This document shows, in pieces, positions 1 to 7,716 of a stretch of DNA of 64,000 nt. A program made the position numbers and the translations under genes. The notes below the pieces were generated by a model that was not told where the DNA came from, searched no databases, and saw only the letters and a list, made by a program, of their open reading frames with translations. This DNA is from Adlercreutzia equolifaciens DSM 19450 (lineage in GTDB: Bacteria; Actinomycetota; Coriobacteriia; Coriobacteriales; Eggerthellaceae). Position 1 is the stretch's first letter. Every line of letters begins with the position of its first letter. The stretch covers positions 1,364,001-1,428,000 of the forward strand of contig NC_022567.1 in NCBI RefSeq assembly GCF_000478885.1. Reading direction: 5' to 3'.

Positions 1-643
1 GGGCGCGTCCGCCGGTGGTCGTCTCCGGGTTGCCGAACATGACGCCGATCTTCTCGCGCAGCTGGTTGATGAAGATGCAGGTGGTGTTCGATTTCGACAG
101 CGACCCGGCCAGCTTGCGCAGGGCCTGTGACATGAGCCGAGCCTGAAGGCCCACGGTGGTATCCCCCATCTCGCCCTCGATTTCGGCACGGGGAACGAGC
201 GCCGCCACAGAGTCGACGATGACGCAGTCGATAGCGCCCGAGCGCACGAGCATATCGCAGATTTCCAGCGCCTGCTCGCCGGTGTCGGGCTGGGAGATGA
301 GCACCTCGTCGATATCGACCCCGATGCGCGCGGCGTAAACGGGATCGAGGGCGTGCTCGGCATCGATGAAGGCAACGATACCGCCCAGCGCCTGAGCCTC
401 CGCGAGAATCTGCAAGGCGAGAGTTGTCTTGCCGCTTGACTCGGGACCGTAGATTTCGATGATGCGGCCGCGGGGCACGCCTCCGATGCCGAGCGCGGCA
501 TCGAGCGGCAGGGCGCCCGTGGGGATGACCCCGATGTTGAGATCGGCGCCTCCCTCGCCGAGGGTCATGATAGAGCCCTTGCCGAACTTGGACTCGATTT
601 GATCGGTGGTGAGTTTGAGCATCTTTTCTTTATCTTCGTTCAT
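1..643 (-). CDS. recA: RecA recombinase, N-terminal part (truncated by window edge)
   Basis: RecA is the DNA strand-exchange ATPase of homologous recombination and the co-protease that triggers LexA self-cleavage in the SOS response. About 214 N-terminal residues are visible. They begin [10 protein letters not shown] and contain the Walker A loop GPESSGKTT, the [10 protein letters not shown] segment, the Walker B region [11 protein letters not shown] and the [22 protein letters not shown] segment (loop L2 region) at the window edge. The C-terminus lies outside the window. The ATG at 643 is preceded by a good ribosome site (AGGAGAGG). The gene has its own strong promoter with an embedded SOS-type operator, so it is probably transcribed apart from pgsA-cinA. 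Identification is secure. Confidence 0.98.
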   Translation of the reverse strand, partial: MNEDKEKMLKLTTDQIESKFGKGSIMTLGEGGADLNIGVIPTGALPLDAALGIGGVPRGRIIEIYGPESSGKTTLALQILAEAQALGGIVAFIDAEHALDPVYAARIGVDIDEVLISQPDTGEQALEICDMLVRSGAIDCVIVDSVAALVPRAEIEGEMGDTTVGLQARLMSQALRKLAGSLSKSNTTCIFINQLREKIGVMFGNPETTTGGRA

Positions 644-689
644 GACCTCTCCTTGTCTTGGCCAGGCGAACAAATGGCCTGTTTTCATC

Positions 690-717
690 ATTATACGAAC
701 AAACGTATGCACGTCAA
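690..717 (-). promoter_or_regulatory. recA promoter (-35 TTGACG, -10 TATAAT)
   Basis: On the minus strand TTGACG (712-717) and a perfect TATAAT (690-695) are separated by 16 bp. They lie 47 bp or more upstream of the recA start. This is the best sigma-70-type promoter match noted in the window. Confidence 0.85.
696..709 (-). promoter_or_regulatory. LexA/SOS box inside the recA promoter spacer
   Basis: Read on the plus strand the site is CGAACAAACGTATG. It matches the Gram-positive/actinobacterial SOS box (CGAAC-N4-GTTCG) fully in one half and in three of five positions in the other. It fills the spacer between the -10 and -35 boxes, so bound LexA would exclude RNA polymerase. A second isolated CGAAC half-site lies at 667-671. 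Assignment rests on the consensus and the position; LexA itself is not in the window. Confidence 0.75.
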
Positions 718-783
718 GAGGTGATTCTCAAAAACCAGTTTCCTCTGTGCGCGAAAACAGCATAACGGTACGCGACCGCAGCA

Positions 784-825
784 ATGACGCGGGAATGTCT
801 CATTTGAGTCCTCGCGCCGATCGTA
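784..825. repeat. Intergenic repeat, copy 1 of 2 (partner at 37491)
   Basis: The 18-mer ATGACGCGGGAATGTCTC is followed after about 10 nt by CGCGCCGATCGT. The same two blocks, with one base changed in the second, recur at 37491-37532. The sequence lies between recA and the end of pgsA-cinA. No coding potential was seen. The rest of 644-883 holds the recA promoter. Confidence 0.7.
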
Positions 826-883
826 CCGCTGTCGCACTCTCGTCGCAGAGTGCCCGTGCGCCCTCGCCAAAACCGCGGCGCTG

Positions 884-2062
884 TCAGAAGCTCGCGAGCG
901 CCTCTTCCATCGTGCGCAGGGCGATCAGCACCGTTTGCAGGCGCACGGCCTCGCGGCCGCCTTCGAAATGATGGCATGCCGCATGGGTCTTTTTGGCGGT
1001 GGCGCAGCCGATCCACACCGTGCCCACCGGCTTGCCGGGCTCGGCGCCCGTCGGTCCGGCGATGCCCGTGACCGCCACCGAGACGTCGCTGCCCAGCTCG
1101 CGCAGGGCGCCACGGGCCATCTGCAGGGCCACCAGCTCGTCGACGGCCCCCTGTCGCGCGAGCACGTCCTCGGAAACGCCGAGTACCTCGGCCTTCACCT
1201 CGTTCACGTAGCTCACGATGCCGCCGCGCACCGAGGCCGACGACCCGGGCACGGAAGTGAGCATGGCCGCGACGAGGCCGCCGGTGAGGCTTTCGGCCGT
1301 GGCCACCGTGGCCCCTGCGGCCGTCGCCTTCTCGACGACGATGCGCGCCTGCTCGTCGATGGCCTTCTGCAGCGCCGCGATCTCGGTGGGTGCCGCAGAA
1401 GGGGCGGCCGCCTTTGCGGTTTTGGCCCCCGCGCTCCCCTTCAACAGATGGCGCGCCTTTACGAGATAGTCGAGCATGGACATGACCGTCAGGATGAGCG
1501 CGATGACCATGACGGTCCAGGACAGCACGAACATGGGGTTGGTGAAGGCGCCGGCCGCCGTGGTGAACGTGAGCGAGTCCTTGAGAAGGAACAGCACGAT
1601 GGCGATGATCTGGAACACCGTCTTGGCCTTGCCGTACCAGCTGGCGGCGATGACCGTGCCCTTGCTGGCCGCCACCATGCGGATGCCAGAGACGATGAAC
1701 TCGCGGGCAAGGATGATGAGCACGGGCCAGCCGGGCAGCACGGCCAGCTCCACCAGGGCGATGAGCGCTGCCGTGACGAGGATCTTATCGGCCAGGGGAT
1801 CCATGAACTTCCCGAAGTCGGTCACTTCCCCGCGGCTGCGGGCGAGATATCCGTCGATCCAATCGGTGCAGGAGATGAGAATGAAGATGCCAGCGGCGAT
1901 GACGCACTTCGCCTCCATGGTGATGCCCGGCAGGCCCACCCATTCGGGCCAGGGGCTCAGGATCGCCAGCACGAAGACCGGCACCAGGCAGATGCGGATG
2001 AGCGTGACGATGTTCGCCGGCGTCCAGAGCTTGTCCGGAGCCGTGGGCTGGATGGTGGTCAT
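884..2062 (-). CDS. pgsA: Fusion: phosphatidylglycerophosphate synthase (PgsA) + CinA-type nicotinamide-nucleotide amidase
   Basis: The 392-residue protein joins two enzymes normally encoded separately. Residues 1 to about 205 are an integral-membrane CDP-alcohol phosphotransferase with the signature DWIDGYLARSRGEVTDFGKF continuing into MDPLAD (D-G-x2-A-R-x8-G-x3-D-x3-D). This domain makes phosphatidylglycerophosphate from CDP-diacylglycerol and glycerol-3-phosphate. After an Ala-rich linker (about 206-230), the C-terminal 160 residues match the CinA C-terminal/PncC domain (TAESLTGGLVAAMLT and AVTGIAGPTG), which deamidates NMN in pyridine-nucleotide salvage. The reading frame is continuous. 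The ATG at 2062 lies 3 bp beyond the rimO stop, so the genes are probably co-transcribed. The two reactions are unrelated; the link may be only co-expression. Confidence 0.93.
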   Translation of the reverse strand: MTTIQPTAPDKLWTPANIVTLIRICLVPVFVLAILSPWPEWVGLPGITMEAKCVIAAGIFILISCTDWIDGYLARSRGEVTDFGKFMDPLADKILVTAALIALVELAVLPGWPVLIILAREFIVSGIRMVAASKGTVIAASWYGKAKTVFQIIAIVLFLLKDSLTFTTAAGAFTNPMFVLSWTVMVIALILTVMSMLDYLVKARHLLKGSAGAKTAKAAAPSAAPTEIAALQKAIDEQARIVVEKATAAGATVATAESLTGGLVAAMLTSVPGSSASVRGGIVSYVNEVKAEVLGVSEDVLARQGAVDELVALQMARGALRELGSDVSVAVTGIAGPTGAEPGKPVGTVWIGCATAKKTHAACHHFEGGREAVRLQTVLIALRTMEEALASF

Positions 2063-2065
2063 GGC

Positions 2066-3379
2066 CTACTCGCCTTCCATTTCGTAAAGCAGGGTATCCG
2101 CGATGGTGCAGGAAACGAACGCGCCGATCTCGCCGCGGGACACGTAGGTGACGCCGTCCACCTCGGGCGCCTGGCATTGGGCGCGACCGAAGCGCTGGCC
2201 GTCCTCCTCGGTTCCCTCGACGAGCACGATCGCCCCCTTCCCGATGCGCTCGGCGATGCGGGGCCCGCAGGCGGCATCAGCGGCGTCGCGCAGCACCTGG
2301 GCCCGCTCGGCCTTCTCGTCCTCGTCGATCTGGTTCGGCAGGTCGAAGGCGGCGGTGCCCTCCTCGCGGGAGTAGGGGAAGACGCCGACGTAATGGAACA
2401 GCCCCTCGGAGACGAAATCGAGGAGCTCCTCGAACTGCTCGTCGGTCTCGCCGGGAAATCCCGCGATGAGCGTTGTGCGCAAGGTGATGTCGGGCACCGC
2501 CGCCTCGATGCGCTCGATGAGGGCGCGAAACGCCGCGGCATCCCCTCGGCGGTTCATGGCGCGGAGGATCGGCTCGCTCACGTGCTGCAGGGGAATGTCC
2601 AGATAAGAGCAAACGTTCTCGCGGGCCGCCATAACGGAGAGCAGCTCGTCGGTTGCGCCCTCGGGCTGCAGGTACATGACGCGGAACCACGTGTCGGGGT
2701 GCGCCTCGGCCAGCGTGTCGACGAGCCATGCGAGGTCGCGGCCGTCGGGAAGGTCGGCGCCCCAGCGTCCGGTGTCCTGGGCGATGAGCACGATCTCCCG
2801 GGCGCCGGAGGCGATCTCGCGCTCGACGTCCTCGGCGATCTGCTCGTACGGGAAGCTGTGGTAGCGCCCGCGAATGGAGGGGATGGTGCAGTAGGAGCAG
2901 AAGCGGTCGCAGCCGTCGGATATCTTCACGTAGGCGAACGTCCGGCCCTCCCCTTTCGCCGGCTCGCCCCCGACGGCCGCCACGGGCAGGGAGATCCCCA
3001 GAGCGCGTGCCACCACTTCCGCGATATCGTCCTCGCGACTGCAGGGCACAAAGGCCGACGCCTCCGTCAGCTCCGCGGCCAGGTCGTCCCCGTAGCGGGC
3101 CGGCATGCAGCCGGCGACGATGAGGGCGGCTGAGCCCTCATCCACTTTGGGCAGGGAGGCGGCCTCGAAGATGGCATCGATGCTCTCCTCGGTGGCCGCC
3201 TGGATGAACGAGCAGGTATTCACGATGATGGCGTCGGCGCTGGACGCCTCTTCGGTCACGGAGAAGCCGGCTTCGCGCAAGCGCCGCGCCATGGCGGCCG
3301 AGTCCACCTCGTTCTTCGCGCACCCCATCGTGATAAGGCAGACGGAGGGCGCCGCGCTGTCGCGCGTCGTATCGATCAC
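2066..3379 (-). CDS. rimO: Ribosomal protein S12 methylthiotransferase RimO
   Basis: A radical-SAM enzyme that adds a methylthio group to the conserved aspartate of ribosomal protein S12. The N-terminal MTTase domain carries three cysteines for one [4Fe-4S] cluster (ITMGCAKNEVDS, VNTCSFI, VAGCMPARYG). The radical-SAM triad is CDRFCSYC, followed by IRGRYHSFPYE. A C-terminal TRAM domain is present. The GTG at 3379, just after the yajQ stop, gives 437 residues, the usual length; the frame stays open further upstream but overlaps yajQ. The text resembles RimO rather than MiaB or MtaB in the MGCAKNEVDSA and TCSFIQ segments. Confidence 0.93.
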   Translation of the reverse strand: MIDTTRDSAAPSVCLITMGCAKNEVDSAAMARRLREAGFSVTEEASSADAIIVNTCSFIQAATEESIDAIFEAASLPKVDEGSAALIVAGCMPARYGDDLAAELTEASAFVPCSREDDIAEVVARALGISLPVAAVGGEPAKGEGRTFAYVKISDGCDRFCSYCTIPSIRGRYHSFPYEQIAEDVEREIASGAREIVLIAQDTGRWGADLPDGRDLAWLVDTLAEAHPDTWFRVMYLQPEGATDELLSVMAARENVCSYLDIPLQHVSEPILRAMNRRGDAAAFRALIERIEAAVPDITLRTTLIAGFPGETDEQFEELLDFVSEGLFHYVGVFPYSREEGTAAFDLPNQIDEDEKAERAQVLRDAADAACGPRIAERIGKGAIVLVEGTEEDGQRFGRAQCQAPEVDGVTYVSRGEIGAFVSCTIADTLLYEMEGE

Positions 3380-3389
3380 GTCCGTAGTC

Positions 3390-3887
3390 CTAGCGATAGT
3401 TGACGTACTGCAGCGGCTGCCCGTAGTCCTGGCCGCGCAAGAAGGCGATGACCTCCTGCAACGTGTCACGAGAAGGAGAGCTCACGCGCAGCTTGTCGCC
3501 CTCGATGGTCACCTTGCACTTGAGCTTCTGGGCCTTGATGTCCTTGTTGATCTTGCCCGCGGTCTCCTTGTCGATGCCGTTGACCACCGTGGCGCACCGG
3601 CGCACCCCGCCGCCGGAGGAAGGCGTGGAATCCCCCCACTTCACGGCGGTAAGATCGATGCCGCGCTTGATGAGCTTGCTGCCGATGACGTCGATGACCT
3701 GGGAGGCCACGAACTCGGCCGGCGCGGTCACCGTCAGGGTGCCGGCGCTTTTGTCCAGGGAGATCTCGGCGCCCGAATCCTTCAGATCGTAGCGCTGGGA
3801 AAGCTCTTTCTTGGCTTGCTGGAAGGCGTTGTCCACCTCCTGCATATCCACCGTGGAGACGATGTCGAAGCTGGATTCTTTAGCCAT
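3390..3887 (-). CDS. yajQ: YajQ-family nucleotide-binding protein
   Basis: A 165-residue cytosolic protein of the UPF0234/YajQ family, which binds nucleic acid or nucleotides (cyclic-di-GMP in some species). It begins MAKESSFDIVSTVDMQEVDN and keeps the family landmarks ELSQRYDLKDS and the C-terminal VSSPSRDTLQEVIAFLRGQDYG. The ATG at 3887 gives the typical length; an upstream in-frame extension adds low-complexity sequence overlapping the RodZ-like tail. Its role in this organism is not evident. Confidence 0.92.
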   Translation of the reverse strand: MAKESSFDIVSTVDMQEVDNAFQQAKKELSQRYDLKDSGAEISLDKSAGTLTVTAPAEFVASQVIDVIGSKLIKRGIDLTAVKWGDSTPSSGGGVRRCATVVNGIDKETAGKINKDIKAQKLKCKVTIEGDKLRVSSPSRDTLQEVIAFLRGQDYGQPLQYVNYR

Positions 3888-3915
3888 GGGTTGATTGCCT
3901 TTCTCGATGGGCCCG

Positions 3916-5079
3916 CTAGGCCGCGCTGTCGGAGGAGTCCTCGCTGGAGTCGGACGAGTCGCCATTTCCGGAGGTGTCGGAGGAACGGTCGCTGGTGCTG
4001 GAGTCGTCGCTCGAGGAATCCGAGCTGGAGGAGGAGCCGGAATCCGAGTCGCCGGAGCTATCCGAGGATGCGCCGGCCACGCCGTTGGCGCGCTTCCAAT
4101 CGTTGAGCACGTCCTCGAAGTTGACGGTGTAGGTGTAGACGCCGCGGCCGTTCTGATCCTCGGCCTTCACCTCCTCGCCGTCGAGGGTGAGCTTGACGGC
4201 GGTGATGTCCTCGTCATCACCGGAAAGCACGAATTTCAGCGTTCCGGTCACATCGAAATCGGCCGTCTTGGGCCCGGTGACATCGCCCGCCTCCACGGTC
4301 TTGCCGTCCTGGACGACCTCGATGTAGACGCTTGACCCCTCGGGCACGTTGTAGCTGAACTTGGCGCTCGTCGGCGCCACGGGCTGCTGGGTGGGCGCCG
4401 TTGCGTCGCCTGCGCCCTCGTTTGCGGCACCGGTATCGGTGCCGGCGGGGTTCTGCATGCCGGAGATGGGCACCGTGGGCACATCGCTCTCCGGCGCCGC
4501 ACGGTTTCCGAAGGCCAGGACGATCACGAGGACGAGCAGGCCCACGATGATGGCGCCCACGATGATGAGCGGCAAATACGAGCCGATGTTCGCCGCGATG
4601 CCCGGGGCCTGGCGCCCTTGGACGAGGTTGGTGTACTGGGGCTGCGGAGCCGCCCTGCCCGGGCGGGCCGAGGAACCGCCCAAGCCGGAACGGCCGGAGC
4701 GCGGGGAGCCCGCGTAATCGTCTCGGTAGGAGCCCCGAGAGGATCCCCGGTCGCGGCTGGAGGGCAGCGCGACCGTGCGTCCGGTATCGCGGGGGCGCTC
4801 GCGACGGTTGCTCGCCGGACGGCGGCCCGTCTCGAACTGGTAGACCTCTTCCCGGTAGGCGCGGGTGACCTCCGTGGGGTTCAGCCCCACCAGGCGCGCG
4901 TAGGCGCCCACCATGTTCGACGTGTAGCCGCGCGGGGGCATGCGGGCGAAATCGCCCTCCTCGATGGCGCGCAGGATATCCGGGCGGATGCGCAGTTTGC
5001 GGGCGGCCGTGGACAAATCGAGCCCTTTGCGCTCGCGGGCATGGGCAAGCGCCTCGCCGAATGATGTCTGTCTCGCCAC
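3916..5079 (-). CDS. RodZ-like helix-turn-helix membrane protein
   Basis: A 387-residue bitopic protein. Residues about 5-70 form an HTH_25 domain (ARERKGLDLSTAARKLRIRP, then PRGYTSNMVGAYARLVGLN) typical of RodZ. RodZ links MreB filaments to the cell-wall elongation machinery. After a basic, Arg-rich linker there is one transmembrane segment (about 172-194, LPLIIVGAIIVGLLVLVIVL), then an extracytoplasmic DUF4115-like region and a tail of some 50 residues that is almost only Ser, Asp and Gly. The gene lies between ftsK and yajQ; 53 bp separate it from ftsK. No mreB is in the window, so RodZ function is inferred from architecture. Confidence 0.85.
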   Translation of the reverse strand: MARQTSFGEALAHARERKGLDLSTAARKLRIRPDILRAIEEGDFARMPPRGYTSNMVGAYARLVGLNPTEVTRAYREEVYQFETGRRPASNRRERPRDTGRTVALPSSRDRGSSRGSYRDDYAGSPRSGRSGLGGSSARPGRAAPQPQYTNLVQGRQAPGIAANIGSYLPLIIVGAIIVGLLVLVIVLAFGNRAAPESDVPTVPISGMQNPAGTDTGAANEGAGDATAPTQQPVAPTSAKFSYNVPEGSSVYIEVVQDGKTVEAGDVTGPKTADFDVTGTLKFVLSGDDEDITAVKLTLDGEEVKAEDQNGRGVYTYTVNFEDVLNDWKRANGVAGASSDSSGDSDSGSSSSSDSSSDDSSTSDRSSDTSGNGDSSDSSEDSSDSAA

Positions 5080-5132
5080 GATGGTCTCCTCTGTGTTTTC
5101 CGTTGGCCGTTGCGGTGCGGTTCCGTTCCGGC

Positions 5133-7709
5133 CTATTCGTCAGCGGCCTCGAAGGCCTTCAGTGTTTCCAGTTCCATTTGGTCGACGAGCACCTCGCGCG
5201 GGCGGCTTCCGTTGGCCGGGCCCACGATGCCCTTTTCTTCCAGCTGATCCATTATACGTCCAGCTCGCGCGTATCCGACCTTCAAGCGACGCTGAAGGTT
5301 GCTCGTGGAGCCCAAATCGCTTGAAACCACCACATCGGCGGCCTCCCACAGAAGCGGATCGTCGGCCTCGGAGCCCCCCTCCCCCGAAGGCGAGGAGTCG
5401 CCCAAGGTCACGACGTTGGTCTTCAGGATCTCGGAGTGGTACTCCGGCTCGCCCTGGCTCTTAAGGTGCGCCACCACGGCGGCGATCTCGTCGTCGGGGA
5501 TGTAGGGGCCCTGGATGCGGATGGGCTTGGGGTACTCCGGCTTGGCCAAGAGCATGTCCCCCATGCCGATGAGGTTCTCGGCGCCCGTGGAGTCGAGGAT
5601 GACGCGGGAGTCGATGCCCGAGGCCACCGTAAGCCCGATGCGGCAGGTGATGTTCGCCTTGATGAGGCCCGTGACTACGTTGGTGGAGGGGCGCTGGGTG
5701 GCGATGATGAGGTGGATGCCGGCGGCGCGGGCGAGCTGGGCGATGCGGCTGATGGAGAACTCGACCTCCTTGCCCACGTTCATCATGAGGTCGGCCAGCT
5801 CGTCGATGACGATGACGATGTAGGGAATGGGCTCGCCGTAGGGGTTCTCCGGCGGCTCCTCCCCCCTCTTCTCCGCGGCCTCGTCGGCGGCCTGGGCCGC
5901 CCGGGCCTTCTCGTTGAAGGTGATGATGTTGCGCACGCCGCACTTCGAGAACATCTTCAGGCGCCGCTCCATCTCGGCCACAGCCCAGGAAAGGGCGCTG
6001 GAGGCCTCGCGGCACTCGGTGACCACGGGGACGTACAAGTGTGGGATGCCCTCGTAGGGGGCGAACTCTACACGCTTGGGGTCCACCATGATGAAGCGCA
6101 CCTCAGCCGGGGTCGCTCGCATGAGGATGGACATGATCATCGAGTTGACCTCGACCGACTTGCCCGAGCCGGTGGTGCCGGCGATGAGCACATGGGGCAT
6201 CTTCGCCAGGTCGTGGACGATGGCGTGGCCCTCCACGTCCTCGCCGATGGCCACCTGCAGCGGCCCGGGGCCCGCAGCGGCGAGCACGTCGGGGAGATAC
6301 ACCATCTGGCGGTTGCGGTTGGGCACCTCGATGCCGACGTAGTTGGTGCCGGGGATGGGGGCGAAGATGCGTACACCGGGAGCGGCGAGCGCCAGCGCAA
6401 TGTCGTCGGTGAGGTTGGTGACCTTGCTCACTCGCACGCCGGAGGGCAGGTCCACCTTGAACAGCGTCACCGTGGGGCCCTCCACCCAGCCGACCACGCT
6501 CGCCATGACGCCGAAGTCCTCCAGGGTTCCCTGCAGTTCGGCAGCCACTTCCCGCAGCTCCTCCTCGGTAGAGCCGCGGCGGGCGCCGCCGGTGGCGAGG
6601 AGATTCATGGGAGGCAGCTGGAAGCCGTCCTTGGAGATCGGTTGGGCCGGAGCCTCCTTCTTTTTCTTGGGGGCGGCCTTCCGACTCACGGACTTCGTCT
6701 TCGCAGCCTGGCGCTCGGCGACCTCGGCCTCCTGGCGGCGCCGCCCGAGCTTGCGGGTCATGGGAGCGGCCGGCTCCATGGCGGAAATGTCCTCCACCTC
6801 GGCCACCTCGCGCGGATCAGGGGCCTGGATGGGCACGAGGCCACCCGTCTTCTGGGCGCCCAGCTGCCGCGTGACGGCCGCATCGGACACAGCGTCGGCC
6901 GCAGCCCCGCGGGAGCGCCGCCGCGGTTGCTCGCCCAAGGAGATGCGGGCCGTGGGCGCCCCATGGGCTGCCGGGGGCAGATCGGCGGACTCGGCCATGG
7001 TCGTCAGCGGCGGCTTGCCCCTTCCCCGCCTCATAGATCCGAAGGCATCGGGAATGAGGGAGGCGGCACTATCGCCGTCCAAGTCGTAGCGGGCGCGCAC
7101 CTTCTCCAGAAATGCGGAGATGGAAAATCCGATGACGATGACGCCGACGATGGCCACCCCGATGAGCAGGATGGCGGAGATGGCCGGGCCGAAGAGCGTG
7201 AGCCCCACCCAGGCGAGCGCCGCCCCCACATAGCCGCCATGGGTCACGAGCGCGATGCGGTCGAACAGGGCGGCAGGTCCTGTGCCGGTCGTCGGCGTGA
7301 ACAGGGCGATGATGCCGAGCAGCGCCACGAGGATGAGTGAGAGGCCCAGCGTGACGCGCAGCGACATGCGCTCCGACTGCATGCGGTACAGAACGGCGCC
7401 GCCAATGGCGACGAGGAAGAAGGGCATGATGTAGCAGCCCACGCCGAAGACGACGTGGAGCGACTCCGAGAGGAAGTCGGTCACGATGGCCCCGGCCGGA
7501 GCCGCGGCCGCGATGAACAGCACAATGCCCAAAATGATGAAGCCGACGCCCACGATGTCGCGGCGCGTGCGGTCGTCCAAGATGCGGGGTTCGGCCTCCA
7601 CGGCGCGGCTGCGGGCCGCGGCGGATTTGCGCGTGCCGCTCTTCGACAGGTTCCCCGAGGCCTTCTGGGCGCTCGCTTTCTCTTTGTTGGTGCTCGTATT
7701 GCGCGCCAC
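5133..7709 (-). CDS. ftsK: DNA translocase FtsK/SpoIIIE
   Basis: An 858-residue double-stranded-DNA pump that clears chromosome termini from the closing septum. The N-terminus has a basic cytoplasmic start and four predicted membrane helices within residues 60-205. A linker rich in Arg, Ala and Glu follows. The C-terminal RecA-like motor has Walker A GTTGSGKS, Walker B IVIVIDELADLMM and the FtsK signature IHLIIATQRPSTNVVTGLIKAN. The last 70 residues are the winged-helix gamma domain (SSDLGSTSNLQRRLKVGYARA) that reads orienting sequences. The start at 7709 is 7 bp from the RNase J stop, so the two are likely co-transcribed. Confidence 0.97.
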   Translation of the reverse strand: MARNTSTNKEKASAQKASGNLSKSGTRKSAAARSRAVEAEPRILDDRTRRDIVGVGFIILGIVLFIAAAAPAGAIVTDFLSESLHVVFGVGCYIMPFFLVAIGGAVLYRMQSERMSLRVTLGLSLILVALLGIIALFTPTTGTGPAALFDRIALVTHGGYVGAALAWVGLTLFGPAISAILLIGVAIVGVIVIGFSISAFLEKVRARYDLDGDSAASLIPDAFGSMRRGRGKPPLTTMAESADLPPAAHGAPTARISLGEQPRRRSRGAAADAVSDAAVTRQLGAQKTGGLVPIQAPDPREVAEVEDISAMEPAAPMTRKLGRRRQEAEVAERQAAKTKSVSRKAAPKKKKEAPAQPISKDGFQLPPMNLLATGGARRGSTEEELREVAAELQGTLEDFGVMASVVGWVEGPTVTLFKVDLPSGVRVSKVTNLTDDIALALAAPGVRIFAPIPGTNYVGIEVPNRNRQMVYLPDVLAAAGPGPLQVAIGEDVEGHAIVHDLAKMPHVLIAGTTGSGKSVEVNSMIMSILMRATPAEVRFIMVDPKRVEFAPYEGIPHLYVPVVTECREASSALSWAVAEMERRLKMFSKCGVRNIITFNEKARAAQAADEAAEKRGEEPPENPYGEPIPYIVIVIDELADLMMNVGKEVEFSISRIAQLARAAGIHLIIATQRPSTNVVTGLIKANITCRIGLTVASGIDSRVILDSTGAENLIGMGDMLLAKPEYPKPIRIQGPYIPDDEIAAVVAHLKSQGEPEYHSEILKTNVVTLGDSSPSGEGGSEADDPLLWEAADVVVSSDLGSTSNLQRRLKVGYARAGRIMDQLEEKGIVGPANGSRPREVLVDQMELETLKAFEAADE

Positions 7710-7716
7710 GGTGCCT

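Noticed and set aside
935..3133. Long open frame (732 codons) on the plus strand opposite pgsA-cinA and rimO
   Set aside because: High-GC shadow of two well-supported minus-strand genes; His/Gly/Asp-rich composition and no recognisable domain. The same applies to plus-strand frames opposite pnp, carAB, lepA, ftsK and the synthetase.
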